Shown: in pieces, positions 1 through 8,382 of the stretch | How the letters are laid out: the number at the start of each line of letters is the position of its first letter | Position numbering within the stretch: the stretch's first letter is position 1 | Position numbers and translations under genes: made by a program | Notes under the pieces: generated by a model | Told to the model about the DNA's origin: nothing | The model's database searches: none | What the model saw: only the letters and a program-made list of their open reading frames with translations | DNA from: JAJAZB01 sp965249815 | Lineage (GTDB): Bacteria > Bacteroidota > Bacteroidia > Cytophagales > Spirosomataceae | Direction: 5' to 3' | Assembly: GCA_965249815.1 (NCBI GenBank) | Contig: CBDFMV010000003.1 | Coordinates: forward strand, 1 to 64,000 | DNA length: 64,000 bases

Positions 1-34
1 CAAACGTTAAACCTCAAACCTTAAACCTCAAACG
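1..34. repeat. GTTTAAGGTTTAACG-family arm, cut by window edge
   Basis: The first bases consist of AAACGTTAAACCT/AAACCTTAAACC words. The same words form inverted repeats at 5618-5687, 6750-6822 and 15725-15773, so this is probably the right arm of another such intergenic palindrome whose left arm lies outside the window. Confidence 0.6.
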
Positions 35-43
35 ACACACAAC

Positions 44-730
44 ATGGCCGGTGGTTATTTGATTTTGATTCTGGTGATGGGCGTCAGCCTCTTCGTGAGC
101 TGGCGGCTGAAAAGCAAGTTTGCCAAATATTCGCAGGTCGGCCTCACCAACGACCTGAGCGGCAAGGAAATCGCCGAAAAAATGTTGCGCGAAAACGGCA
201 TTTTCGACGTGCGCGTCATCTCGGTGGAAGGCCAGTTGACCGACCACTACAACCCGCAGGACAAGACCGTCAACCTGAGCAACGAAGTGTACCACGGCCG
301 CAGCGTGGCCGCCGCCGCCGTGGCCTCGCACGAGTGCGGCCACGCCGTGCAGCACGCCACGGCCTACGCCGCGCTGCAATTCCGCTCGGCGCTGGTGCCA
401 TTTCTGAGCATCGCCTCCAACTGGATGCAGTGGATTATTCTGGCGGGGATTCTCCTGATCAACACCACGATCGTCCCGCTGGCGATTGGTGTGGCGCTGT
501 TTGCCGTCACGACGCTGTTTAGTTTCGTGACGCTGCCCGTCGAGTTCGACGCCAGCCGCCGGGCTTTGGCCTGGATCGACAACCGGGGCATCGTGAACGC
601 CCGCGAACACGAAATGGCCAAAGACGCCCTCAAGTGGGCCGCCATGACCTACGTCGTGGCCGCCATCGGTTCGCTGGCCACGCTGCTGTACTACGTCAGC
701 ATCCTGACGGGCAGCCGACGGAGCAGTTAA
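44..730 (+). CDS. Zinc metallopeptidase, YugP family membrane protein
   Basis: A 228-residue protein of the neutral zinc peptidase family found in many bacteria (YugP-like). It begins with a hydrophobic membrane segment (about residues 3-20), followed by a soluble part carrying the metal-binding motif HECGH at residues 96-100 (HExxH), and it ends with two or three further hydrophobic segments. Length and layout fit the family. The active site should face the cytoplasm or membrane surface; the substrate is unknown. A hairpin terminator follows 20 bp downstream, so it is probably transcribed alone. Confidence 0.85.
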   Translation: MAGGYLILILVMGVSLFVSWRLKSKFAKYSQVGLTNDLSGKEIAEKMLRENGIFDVRVISVEGQLTDHYNPQDKTVNLSNEVYHGRSVAAAAVASHECGHAVQHATAYAALQFRSALVPFLSIASNWMQWIILAGILLINTTIVPLAIGVALFAVTTLFSFVTLPVEFDASRRALAWIDNRGIVNAREHEMAKDALKWAAMTYVVAAIGSLATLLYYVSILTGSRRSS

Positions 731-750
731 CTCCCGAACTTTTTTTAACG

Positions 751-776
751 AAAGGCAGTCCGGTTGGGCTGCCTTT
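751..776 (+). terminator. Hairpin terminator after the metallopeptidase gene
   Basis: The stem AAAGGCAG / CTGCCTTT with a 10-base loop is followed by TTTTTGTTTTT. This is a classic intrinsic terminator for the gene ending at 730. Confidence 0.75.
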
Positions 777-792
777 TTGTTTTTAAATCGCC

Positions 793-1537
793 ATGAAATA
801 CTTCGCGCTGTTCCTGCTCGCCGTGGCCTGCGGTGGCAAAACCAATCGGCAACCATCCCCTGGCTCGACAACGCCGGCCAAAGCCGCAAGGCCCGTTGTC
901 GATACGGCCTACGTGTACCGCCCCGCCACCCACGACGGCACCGGCAAGGTGTATTTTGGTCGCGAAATCGCCCAGGTGATGGGCCACCTCGGGGCCGACT
1001 GGCTTGAACGCCCCGAACGCGAACGCGAAGAGCGCACCGATTTGCTGCTGGACATTCTGAACCTGAAACCCACCGACGTAGTCGCCGACATCGGCGCGGG
1101 CACGGGTTACTTCAGTTTCCGGATGGCCCCGCGCGTGCGGCAGGGCCGGGTGCTGGCCGTGGACATTCAGCCCGAAATGCTGGGTTTCATCCGGCAAGGC
1201 ATGAAGGTGCGGAAGGTGACGAACGTCGAGCCGGTGCTGGGTACCATCGACGACCCGCGTTTGCCCGAAAAAAGCATCGATCTGGCCCTGCTCGTGGACG
1301 CCTACCACGAGTTTTCGCACCCCCGCGAAATGATGGCCCACATCGCCGCTGCCCTTCGTCCCGGCGGGCGCGTGGTGCTGGTAGAGTACCGCCTCGAAGA
1401 CCCGAACGTGCCCATCAAAGCGTTGCACAAACTGAGCGTGGCGCAGGCGGAAAAAAGAGATGAAGGTGGCGGGTTTGCGGAAAATTCGGGTCAGCGAGAA
1501 GCTGCCGTGGCAGCATGTGATGGAGTTTGGGCGGTAA
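793..1537 (+). CDS. SAM-dependent methyltransferase with lipoprotein signal, apparently frameshifted
   Basis: The N-terminus is a lipoprotein signal peptide (LFLLAVACGG, Cys as lipidation site), followed by a Rossmann-type class I methyltransferase domain with the SAM motif DIGAGTGYF and the acidic motif LVDAYHEF. The reading frame from 793 runs on to 1683, but after residue 221 the sequence stops looking like protein. Dropping one A from the six-A run at 1451-1456 restores a natural tail (EMKVAGLRKI...WQHVMEFGR) ending at TAA 1535-1537. The gene is therefore either a recent pseudogene or carries a one-base assembly error. A lipid-anchored methyltransferase is odd because SAM is cytoplasmic; the target is unknown. 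Confidence 0.75.
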
Positions 1538-1555
1538 TGAAGTGCCTGATATCTT

Positions 1556-1960
1556 TTATCCTTCAGGTGAACCTCCAAAAGGGAAAAGCTTGCCTTTCCG
1601 CTCCAAATAGGTGCACTGCCGTATTTTTTCAATTACTTTCTCAAGACTCTCTGTTTTCAGTACAGTCAGCTTGCCCAGAATAAGCGTATTGCGGATGGTG
1701 AAAATTTTGTTGCAGCGAATCTCGCTGCGAACAGGCAATGGCGATTCAACGTCGCCATCTGAAACACCAATCGAAAAATATTCCTCCCGAATTGCCGAAG
1801 TGAGCGGCACCATCAACAGGTCATTGTCCAACTGATGGGAGAGCCAGTTGCTGACAATGAGCGCCGGTCGCTTTTTGGAAGTTGCCGGTTTATCCGAGAA
1901 GGGGAAATCCACCCAGACAATGTCGCCCTGCTGGAACGACTCATTGGTGCTCGTCTGCAT
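1556..1960 (-). CDS. Type II toxin, PemK/MazF family endoribonuclease
   Basis: A 134-residue MazF/PemK-like protein. The N-terminal strand pattern GDIVWVDFPFSDK, followed by KKRPALIVSN and VPLTSAIR, is the typical core of this family of sequence-specific mRNA interferases. Its start overlaps the end of the upstream small gene by 20 bp, the usual antitoxin-toxin arrangement, so the two are surely co-translated and probably autoregulated by the complex. The gene lies between the frameshifted methyltransferase and the permease, on the opposite strand to the former. Confidence 0.85.
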   Translation of the reverse strand: MQTSTNESFQQGDIVWVDFPFSDKPATSKKRPALIVSNWLSHQLDNDLLMVPLTSAIREEYFSIGVSDGDVESPLPVRSEIRCNKIFTIRNTLILGKLTVLKTESLEKVIEKIRQCTYLERKGKLFPFGGSPEG

Positions 1961-2159
1961 AAATCTTATCCCAAATGTCGTTTTCAGGTCCGTTCCAGAC
2001 GTCGTTCAGCGATATTTCGGATAGGGCCAGCCAGTCTTGCCATGCCGCCGGTTTTTCCTCTTGAGAAATTAACTGCCGAAACTCCGTCTGGACTTCGTCC
2101 GGTAGCTGTTTATAGACCACGTACAGCGATTGTGCGGTTACTTTTGCTGGTAGACCCAT
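1941..2159 (-). CDS. Small antitoxin partner of the MazF-like toxin
   Basis: A 72-residue acidic protein immediately upstream of, and overlapping by 20 bp, the MazF-like toxin gene. I chose the ATG at 2159; the open frame continues upstream but there overlaps the 3' part of the permease gene in another frame. The sequence (MGLPAKVTAQSLYVVYKQLP..., then LSEISLNDVWN and a Trp-rich acidic end) does not match a DNA-binding antitoxin fold I can name with certainty. The role rests on position, overlap and size. Confidence 0.7.
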   Translation of the reverse strand: MGLPAKVTAQSLYVVYKQLPDEVQTEFRQLISQEEKPAAWQDWLALSEISLNDVWNGPENDIWDKIYADEHQ

Positions 2160-2197
2160 TGGCTTGAGCGTGTAATTGTGTTCAAAAATAAGAAAAT

Positions 2198-3889
2198 CTA
2201 CGCCGCCAGCTTTGAATGCTTCCGCCCGTACCCAAAGTAAATCACCAGCCCAATCAAGAGCCAGACGGTGAAAATCGTCCAGTTGCTCAGGCCGAGTTCG
2301 GTCATCAGGTAGAGGTTGGTCAGGATGCCCATTACCGGCAGCAGCGAAAAATTGTTCTGGTAACTCAGCACCGCCAGACTCGCCCAGACCAGCCAGAAAA
2401 TCACCGTCAGCGCCTTGTGCTCGACGAGGCCCACCAGGCCGAGGTCGCCCCAGGCCCGGAACGTGTCGCCGCCCCACAGCGCCAGCCCGACCATCGCGAG
2501 CAACAGCCCGCCGCCCACGAGGTACTTGCCGTTGACGTACGGCACCCGGAACTTCGATTGCCGCGAAAGACCCTTCGCGTCGAGGTACAAAATGCCCCCG
2601 CACACGAGAATAAAGGCGAAAAACGTTCCGACGCTGGTCAGGTCCACGAAAAATTTCATGTTGAGAAACATCGACGGAATCGCCACGACGAAGCCCGTCA
2701 CGATGGTGGCGAACGAGGGCGTTTTGAATTTCGGGTGAATCCGCGAAAACGGTTTCCAGAGCAGCCCGTCGCGGCTCATGGTCATCCAGATGCGCGGCTG
2801 GCCGAGTTGGTACACGAGCAGCGCGCTCGTGATGGCCACCACCGCGCTGACCGAAATCACGCCCGCAATGAAATTGACGCCTACTTTCTGAAACACGTAC
2901 GCCAGGGGGTCGTCCACGTTGAGTTCTTTGTACGGCACCATGCCCGTCAGCACGAGCGTAATCAGCACGTACAGCACCGTGCAAATCGCCAGGCAGTACA
3001 GCATGGCGCGGGGTAGGTCGCGCTGGGGATTTTTGCACTCCTCGGCGGTGGTCGAGATCGAGTCGAAGCCGATGAAGGCGAAAAACACCGACGCCACGCC
3101 CGTGAGCACGCCCCCGACGCCGTTGGGCGCGAAGGGCGACCAGTTTTCGGGTTTCACGTAAAACGCCCCGGCGATGATCACGAGCGCAATCACGGCCAGT
3201 TTGAGCGCCACGAGCAAATTACTCGCCGTGCGCGACTCGCGGATGCCCACGTACACCAGCGCCGTCACGAGCACAGTAATCAGCCCGGCGGGCAAATCAA
3301 GCAGGAGTTTCAGGCTGCCCAGCGTGGGCGCATTTCGGTAAATTTCCGCGTTGGCAACGGTCGCCGCCGAGAGATCGGCCTTGCCCGCCTGCACGTCGGC
3401 AAAGGCGGCGGCGGCGGTGCCGGGGTCCACGGTCAGGAAACCGGGAATGTGCAACCCGAAGCCCGTCAGCATGCTCACAAAATACTCCGACCAAGAAATG
3501 GCCACGACCATGTTGCTCACGGCGTATTCGAGAATCAGCGCCCAGCCAATCACCCAGGCGAATAACTCGCCGAAGGCCACGTAAGCGTAAGTGTAGGCGC
3601 TCCCGCTGACGGGCACCGTCGAGGCAAACTGCGCGTAACTCAGCGCCGTAAATACGCAGGCGATGGCCGTAAACACGAACAACAGCGACACCGCCGGGCC
3701 GCCGTTGTAGCTCGCCAGCCCGATGGTGCTGAAAATGCCCGCCCCAATGATGGCCGCGATGCCCAGCGACGTCAGGTCACGGACGCCGAGGATTTTGGCC
3801 ATGCCGCCGTGCGATTCGGCGTTCCGGTCGCTGCTGGCTTTGAGAATTTGTTCAATGGTTTTTCGCCGAAAGAGGGAGTTGTTGGCCAC
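2198..3889 (-). CDS. APC-family (cationic) amino acid permease
   Basis: A secondary transporter of about 563 residues with 12-14 predicted membrane helices. It has the N-terminal APC signature GIAAIIGAGIFSTIG and conserved FDSISTTAEECKNPQRDLP in the middle, which is characteristic of the CAT branch of amino acid permeases (H+-coupled uptake across the inner membrane). The frame is open to an ATG at 3949, but the GTG at 3889 (VANNSLFRRKTIEQIL...) gives the N-terminus usual in relatives and is preferred. Substrate specificity cannot be read from the sequence. Confidence 0.85.
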   Translation of the reverse strand: MANNSLFRRKTIEQILKASSDRNAESHGGMAKILGVRDLTSLGIAAIIGAGIFSTIGLASYNGGPAVSLLFVFTAIACVFTALSYAQFASTVPVSGSAYTYAYVAFGELFAWVIGWALILEYAVSNMVVAISWSEYFVSMLTGFGLHIPGFLTVDPGTAAAAFADVQAGKADLSAATVANAEIYRNAPTLGSLKLLLDLPAGLITVLVTALVYVGIRESRTASNLLVALKLAVIALVIIAGAFYVKPENWSPFAPNGVGGVLTGVASVFFAFIGFDSISTTAEECKNPQRDLPRAMLYCLAICTVLYVLITLVLTGMVPYKELNVDDPLAYVFQKVGVNFIAGVISVSAVVAITSALLVYQLGQPRIWMTMSRDGLLWKPFSRIHPKFKTPSFATIVTGFVVAIPSMFLNMKFFVDLTSVGTFFAFILVCGGILYLDAKGLSRQSKFRVPYVNGKYLVGGGLLLAMVGLALWGGDTFRAWGDLGLVGLVEHKALTVIFWLVWASLAVLSYQNNFSLLPVMGILTNLYLMTELGLSNWTIFTVWLLIGLVIYFGYGRKHSKLAA

Positions 3890-4027
3890 GGAGCAGGGGT
3901 TGGGTTGGTAACGTTCGGGTAAAAATAGGGATTGTCGCCAACTCCGCAACGCCGGACCGAAACCCTGGCTGGGCCTTCAGACGCTGTCAGGGTTTCGGTC
4001 AGGACTTTTCCGCCTAACTTTACGGCC

Positions 4028-4741
4028 ATGTCCATCGAAGTGCAGCAACTTACCAAACTATACGGCAATCAGCGGGCCGTGGACGCGATCAGTTTTTCGG
4101 TGAAACCGGGCGAAATCGTGGGGTTTCTCGGCCCCAACGGCGCGGGCAAATCCACGACGATGAAAATTGCCACCGGCTACCTGCCCCCCAGCGCGGGCAC
4201 CGTTACCGTGGCCGGGCACGACGTCACCACCGACCCGATGGCCGTGCGGCGCAGCCTCGGCTACCTGCCCGAACACAACCCGCTTTACCCCGATATGTAC
4301 GTGAAGGAATTCCTCCAGTTTATCGGTCGGTTGCACGGCCTGAAGGGCGAAAACCTGCGGCGGCGGATAGGAGACGTGATCGAACTGGTGGGCCTGACGG
4401 TGGAGCAGCGCAAGAAAATCGGGCAACTCTCGAAGGGCTACCGCCAGCGCGTCGGGCTGGCGCAGGCGCTGATTCATAACCCGCCCGTGCTGATTCTCGA
4501 CGAACCCACCACCGGCCTTGACCCCAACCAACTGGCCGACATCCGGCAGGTGATCAAGGCGATTGGCCGCGAAAAAACGGTGCTATTCAGCACCCACATC
4601 ATGCAGGAAGTGGAGGCCCTCTGCGACCGGGCCGTCGTCATCAGCCGGGGCCGCCTCGTGGCCGACGCCACCCTCGCCGAACTCCGCCAGCCGGGACAAA
4701 CGCTGGAAGAGGTGTTTCGGGCGCTGACAATGAAAGAATGA
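4028..4741 (+). CDS. gldA: ABC transporter ATP-binding protein, GldA-like
   Basis: A 237-residue ABC ATPase with Walker A GPNGAGKST (from residue 35), Q-loop, signature LSKGYRQR, Walker B LILDEPTTGLD and the H-loop in FSTHIMQE. The opening MSIEVQQLTKLYGNQRAVDAI and the middle LHGLKGENLRRR resemble GldA, the ATPase of the gliding-associated GldAFG exporter. The protein is shorter than the roughly 300 residues typical of GldA and lacks most of the C-terminal domain, ending in LEEVFRALT. No membrane partners (gldF, gldG) are nearby, so the symbol is tentative. The start at 4028 follows TAACTTTA, near the Bacteroidota -7 consensus. Confidence 0.7.
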   Translation: MSIEVQQLTKLYGNQRAVDAISFSVKPGEIVGFLGPNGAGKSTTMKIATGYLPPSAGTVTVAGHDVTTDPMAVRRSLGYLPEHNPLYPDMYVKEFLQFIGRLHGLKGENLRRRIGDVIELVGLTVEQRKKIGQLSKGYRQRVGLAQALIHNPPVLILDEPTTGLDPNQLADIRQVIKAIGREKTVLFSTHIMQEVEALCDRAVVISRGRLVADATLAELRQPGQTLEEVFRALTMKE

Positions 4742-4828
4742 GAGAATGAGGGAATGAGGGAATGAGGGAATGAGGGAATGAAAGAATGGCTTGTCTTCTT
4801 ATTCCTTCATTCTTTCATTCCCTCATTA
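4739..4828. repeat. 8-bp tandem repeat within a 20-bp-arm inverted repeat
   Basis: Five copies of an 8-mer (GGGAATGA, the first imperfect) run from about 4744 to 4780. The last copies form a perfect 20-bp inverted repeat, 4769-4788 with 4808-4827. It separates the convergent gldA-like and yebC genes. The stop of the first (4739-4741) lies in the tandem words and the stop of the second (4826-4828) ends in the right arm. Likely a bidirectional terminator. Confidence 0.8.
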
Positions 4829-5542
4829 TTTCATGTTGTGGTACACGTTCTGCACGTCGTCGTCTTCCTCGATGCGTTCGATGAGTTTTTCCACGTCGGC
4901 GGCATCGGTTTCCGAGAGTTCCTTCGTGTCGTTGGCCAGGCGCTCAAAATCAGCACCCTGCACTTCGTAGCCGTTATCTTCGAGGTATTTCTGGAGCGCG
5001 CCGAAGGCCGTAAACTCCCCGTAAACGACCACCTGGCCCGTTTCTTCGTCGAGAAATACCTCGTCGGCACCGAAGTCGATGAGTTCGAGTTCGAGTTCTT
5101 CGGGGTCGAGGCCAGATTTGTTGGCGATTTTGAACACGCTTTTCCGGTCAAAAATAAAATCCAACATCCCCGACGTGCCGATGCTGCCGCCAAGTTTGGC
5201 GAAGTAATTCCGCAAGTTGGCGATGGTGCGGTTGGTGTTGTCGGTGGTGCATTCGATGAGAATGGCCACGCCGTGCGGGCCATAGCCTTCGTACACCACT
5301 TCCTTGTAATCTTCCGAATCTTTCGCCGTGGCTTTTTTGATGGCCCGCTCCACGTTTTCCTTGGGCATGTTGGCGGCCTTGGCGTTCTGAATCATGGCCC
5401 GGAGCCGCCCGTTGGTGTTGGGGTCGGGACCGCCGTTTTTGGCCGCCAGGGTGATGTCCTTGCCGATGCGCGTGAAGGTTTTGGCCATCTGGCCCCAGCG
5501 CTTGAATTTGCGCGCTTTCCTGAATTCAAAGGCTCTTCCCAT
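4826..5542 (-). CDS. YebC/PmpR family protein (TACO1-like)
   Basis: A 238-residue protein with the conserved opening MGRAFEFRKARKFKRWG, then a block around LAAKNGGPDPNTNGRLR and the signatures NMPKENVERAIKKA and YEGYGPHGVAILIE. The family is described both as a transcriptional regulator and, more recently, as a ribosome-associated factor that helps translate stalling motifs. I started at the ATG 5542, because the extra 12 codons upstream do not belong to the family. The C-terminus is acidic (IERIEEDDDVQNVYHN), as usual. It is convergent with the gldA-like gene. Confidence 0.92.
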   Translation of the reverse strand: MGRAFEFRKARKFKRWGQMAKTFTRIGKDITLAAKNGGPDPNTNGRLRAMIQNAKAANMPKENVERAIKKATAKDSEDYKEVVYEGYGPHGVAILIECTTDNTNRTIANLRNYFAKLGGSIGTSGMLDFIFDRKSVFKIANKSGLDPEELELELIDFGADEVFLDEETGQVVVYGEFTAFGALQKYLEDNGYEVQGADFERLANDTKELSETDAADVEKLIERIEEDDDVQNVYHNMK

Positions 5543-5617
5543 AAGGTAGTTGCTGCAATTTTTGTGCAAAAAAAGCACAAAAATCGGGGTTTGGGAAAGG
5601 GGTTCAAGGTTTAGAGT

Positions 5618-5687
5618 TAGAGTTTAGCGTTCAGTGTTTAGAGCTAAAAACGTTGCTACAGCCCTAAACCCTGAACGCTAAACTCTA
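5618..5687. repeat. Inverted repeat of the GTTTAGAGTTTAGCG family
   Basis: The arms 5618-5641 and 5664-5687 match at 23 of 24 positions. It follows the 3' end of the DinB-like gene, whose stop codon (5685-5687) is the last triplet of the right arm. It lies upstream of yebC on the same strand, so it is probably a terminator. Confidence 0.8.
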
Positions 5688-6194
5688 AACCAGTTGCGGA
5701 ATCAACGCCTCCCGGTTCTTCACCAGAATATTTCGCAGCACGATCATCTCACCGAGGTGCATCCGTTCGTGGAGCAAAAAGCCGAACAACTGCCCGCCTA
5801 CGGTTTGCAGCATGTTGGGGACGACAAAGGGGCTGGGCGCTTGCCAGCGCTCCTCGGTCACGGAACCCAATAGCGTCACCACCCGTTCGCCGCGCCGGAC
5901 GAATTCGCTCAGCATGGCGTCCGCTGGGGCGTAGGCATCGGGGGCGGCAAGTTTGGCCCCCGGCCCAAAAAGCGCCCGCTCCTCGGCGAGAAGCGTCAGC
6001 TTTTCCTCTGGGTTGAGTAGTTTAATGAGCGTGTTGCGCACGAACGTGACGTGACCAAGTTCCCAGGTCAGGTGGTTGACGTTGCCGTAAGGCTGAAAAA
6101 AACGTTCAGCCGGGGAAAATGCCCCGAACAAGTCGGGCAGTTTCTGGGTGTGGTAGGCGTAAACCGGCTGGAGGAATTGGGCTTCGGGGATCAT
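5685..6194 (-). CDS. DinB-like four-helix protein
   Basis: A 169-residue protein with the DinB-superfamily pattern of three spaced histidines: NHLTWELGHV near residue 44, and LLHERMHLGEM near 140. In this superfamily they bind a metal in a four-helix bundle that often works as a thiol-dependent S-transferase; some members have no known activity. No substrate can be assigned. The last codons before the stop merge into a palindromic repeat. It is divergent from the ridA-like gene across two further inverted repeats. Confidence 0.75.
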   Translation of the reverse strand: MIPEAQFLQPVYAYHTQKLPDLFGAFSPAERFFQPYGNVNHLTWELGHVTFVRNTLIKLLNPEEKLTLLAEERALFGPGAKLAAPDAYAPADAMLSEFVRRGERVVTLLGSVTEERWQAPSPFVVPNMLQTVGGQLFGFLLHERMHLGEMIVLRNILVKNREALIPQLV

Positions 6195-6205
6195 GATGGA
6201 AACGT

Positions 6206-6235
6206 GTTTTTCCCAAACCAGCGTTTGGGAAAAAC
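6206..6235. repeat. 13-bp-arm inverted repeat
   Basis: GTTTTTCCCAAAC (6206-6218) is repeated inverted at 6223-6235 with a 4-base loop. It lies just upstream of the DinB-like gene start in the divergent spacer. Confidence 0.7.
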
Positions 6236-6256
6236 AAAGTCACGCATTTTTTGGGA

Positions 6257-6332
6257 AAACGGCAAGGGGCGAAGGGAATTGCCGTGCCTCCGGTCTCCGT
6301 GGCACGGCAATTCCCTTCGCCCCTTGCCGTTT
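6257..6332. repeat. Perfect 32-bp-arm inverted repeat
   Basis: The arms 6257-6288 and 6301-6332 are perfectly complementary around a 12-base loop (core AGGGAATTGCCGTGCC). It sits between two divergent genes, so it is not a simple terminator for either, and it is only 37 bp before the ridA-like start. Confidence 0.85.
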
Positions 6333-6369
6333 CTTGCCTAACTTGCCGCCGCAACTTTTCCTCCCAGTC

Positions 6370-6756
6370 ATGCACAAACAAGTCATTTTTACGACCAACG
6401 CCCCCGCGCCCATCGGGCCCTACTCGCAGGCGGTGCAGGTCAACGGTACCCTGTACGTGTCGGGGCAGATTGCCGCCGACCTGGCCGCTTCGGGGGCCAG
6501 CATCGAAGCCGAAACCCGGCAGGTGATGCTCAACCTCGGCGAAATTCTGCGTTCCGCCGGGCTGGGTTACCAGCACATCGTCAAGACAACGATTTTCCTG
6601 AAAGACATGAACCAGTTCACCACCGTCAACGCGGTGTACGGCCATTTTTTCACCGACCATTACCCTGCCCGCGAAACCGTCCAGGTGGCCCGGCTGCCTA
6701 AGGACGTCAACGTGGAAATTTCGTGCGTGGCGGTGGCGGATCGGAAGGAGGTTTAA
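6370..6756 (+). CDS. RidA family enamine/imine deaminase
   Basis: A 128-residue YjgF/YER057c/UK114 protein. The signatures NAPAPIGPYSQAV near the start, YVSGQIAAD, and the C-terminal PARETVQVARLPKDVNVEISCVA are those of RidA, including the substrate-binding Arg in PARETV. RidA hydrolyses reactive 2-aminoacrylate and related imines made by PLP enzymes. It acts as a trimer in the cytoplasm. The ATG at 6370 gives the normal length; the longer open frame upstream runs through a palindrome. Its stop codon is the first of several GGTTTAAGG words. Confidence 0.9.
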   Translation: MHKQVIFTTNAPAPIGPYSQAVQVNGTLYVSGQIAADLAASGASIEAETRQVMLNLGEILRSAGLGYQHIVKTTIFLKDMNQFTTVNAVYGHFFTDHYPARETVQVARLPKDVNVEISCVAVADRKEV

Positions 6757-6822
6757 GGTTTAACGTCTAAGGTTTAACGAATGAATAGAACGTTAAACCT
6801 CAGACCTTGAACCTTAAACGGC
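6750..6822. repeat. GTTTAAGGTTTAACG-family inverted repeat
   Basis: GGTTTAAGGTTTAACG words on the left and CGTTAAACCTCAGACC...CCTTAAAC words on the right form an imperfect inverted repeat. The ridA-like stop codon (6754-6756) is inside the left arm. It separates that gene from gltX. Confidence 0.7.
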
Positions 6823-6841
6823 AACAAATTGAAACCAACGT

Positions 6842-8371
6842 ATGACCAACCCCAAACCCCGCGTCCGGTTTGCGCCCAGCCCCACCGGGCCGCTGCACAT
6901 CGGTGGCGTGCGCACGGCGCTTTACAATTATTTGCTGGCCCGCCAGTTGGGCGGCACGATGATTCTGCGTATCGAAGATACCGACCAGAACCGCTTCGTG
7001 CCCGGCGCCGAAGCGTACATTCTGGAGGCGCTCCGGTGGGTGGGCATTGAAATCGACGAAGGCCAGGGCGTCGGCGGCCCTCACGCGCCCTACCTGCAGT
7101 CGGAGCGCATGGGCATGTACCGCCAGTACGCCGAGCGGCTCGTGGCCGAGGGCAAGGCCTACTACGCCTTCGACACGCCCGAGCAACTCGACGCCATGCG
7201 CCAGCGCCTCGAAAGCCAGGGCACGGCGTTTCAGTACAACGCCATTACCCGGTTAAAGCTCAACAACTCCCTCACGCTGCCGCAGGAAGGCGCTTCGGCC
7301 AAAATCAAGAGCGGCGAACCGCACGTGATCCGCCTCAAAGTACCCGCCAAGGAAGAGATTCGCCTCAACGATTTGATTCGCGGGTGGGTCCACGTGCACT
7401 CCTCGCAGATTGACGACAAAGTGCTCCTCAAAGCCGACGGCATGCCCACCTACCACCTCGCCAACGTGGTGGACGACCACCTGATGGGCATCACCCACGT
7501 GATTCGCGGCGAAGAATGGCTGCCTTCGGCCCCGCTCCACGTGCTGCTCTACCGGTATTTGGGCTGGGAAAGCACCATGCCCCAATTCGCCCACCTGCCG
7601 CTGCTTTTGAAACCCGACGGCAACGGCAAACTCAGCAAGCGCGACGCCGATCTGGGCGGTTTCCCGATTTTCCCGCTGCAATGGACCGACCCCGCCACGG
7701 GCACCGTGGCCAGGGGTTTCCGCGAAGACGGCTATTTGCCCGAGGCCGTGGTCAATTTTCTGGCGTTTCTGGGCTGGAACCCCGGCACCGAGCAGGAATT
7801 GTTCACGATGGATGAACTGATTGCGGCTTTCAGCCTCGAACGCATTTCCAAATCGGGCGCGAAATTCGACATTCAGAAAGCCCAGTGGTTCAATCAGCAG
7901 TACCTCCGTCAGCAAACCGACGAGCAGCTTGCCGCCACCCTGCTGCCTGCGCTCGAAGCCACCGGCAATGGCGTGACGCCCGGCAAAGCCACCCAAATCG
8001 CCCGCCTCATGCGCGACCGGGTGACCTTTCCGCAGGAGATGATTTCGGGCACAGAATTTTTGTTTACCGCGCCAACCGAATACGACCCCGACGTGATCTC
8101 CACGAAATGGACGCCGGACGTAGCCGCCGTTTTGACCGCCTATCGCGACGAATTGCCGTCGGTCTCAACCCTGACCGCCGAGTCGGCAAAGGCGTTGCTA
8201 CATTCGGTGGCCGAACGGCAGGGCGTCAAAATGGGCAAGGTGATGCAGCCCCTGCGCGTAGTGCTGACCGGCGGCACGACCGGGCCGGATTTAATGCTTT
8301 CAATGGAAATCATGGGCCGGGACGAAGTAGTGAACCGGCTCTCAACCGCGTTGAACCGTCTGACGGTCTGA
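6842..8371 (+). CDS. gltX: Glutamate--tRNA ligase
   Basis: A 509-residue class I aminoacyl-tRNA synthetase. It carries the HIGH-type motif in APSPTGPLHIGGVRTALYN at the N-terminus and the KMSKS-type motif in GNGKLSKRDADLGG, with the catalytic-core block GEEWLPSAPLHVLLYRYLG between them. It charges tRNA-Glu in the cytoplasm. Length fits the family. It is followed after 11 bp by a small conserved gene and is probably co-transcribed with it. Confidence 0.95.
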   Translation: MTNPKPRVRFAPSPTGPLHIGGVRTALYNYLLARQLGGTMILRIEDTDQNRFVPGAEAYILEALRWVGIEIDEGQGVGGPHAPYLQSERMGMYRQYAERLVAEGKAYYAFDTPEQLDAMRQRLESQGTAFQYNAITRLKLNNSLTLPQEGASAKIKSGEPHVIRLKVPAKEEIRLNDLIRGWVHVHSSQIDDKVLLKADGMPTYHLANVVDDHLMGITHVIRGEEWLPSAPLHVLLYRYLGWESTMPQFAHLPLLLKPDGNGKLSKRDADLGGFPIFPLQWTDPATGTVARGFREDGYLPEAVVNFLAFLGWNPGTEQELFTMDELIAAFSLERISKSGAKFDIQKAQWFNQQYLRQQTDEQLAATLLPALEATGNGVTPGKATQIARLMRDRVTFPQEMISGTEFLFTAPTEYDPDVISTKWTPDVAAVLTAYRDELPSVSTLTAESAKALLHSVAERQGVKMGKVMQPLRVVLTGGTTGPDLMLSMEIMGRDEVVNRLSTALNRLTV

Positions 8372-8382
8372 ACATAAAAACC

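Noticed and set aside
1..34. Telomere-like TTTAAGG/TTTAGGG words
   Set aside because: The words occur in ordinary intergenic inverted repeats, in both orientations, and there is no other sign of a chromosome end.
14..889. Long open frames on the strand opposite to real genes (also at 13377-15257, 40804-42921, 35457-37895 and others)
   Set aside because: They lie entirely antisense to well-supported genes, and their translations are rich in His, Gly, Arg and Val without domain motifs, as expected from GC-rich shadows.
1451..1457. Possible dnaX-like -1 slippery site (AAAAAAG) in the methyltransferase gene
   Set aside because: The codon phase is wrong for the A-AAA-AAG arrangement and the required shift is +1 (or -2), so programmed -1 frameshifting does not fit. 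A true indel or assembly error is more likely.
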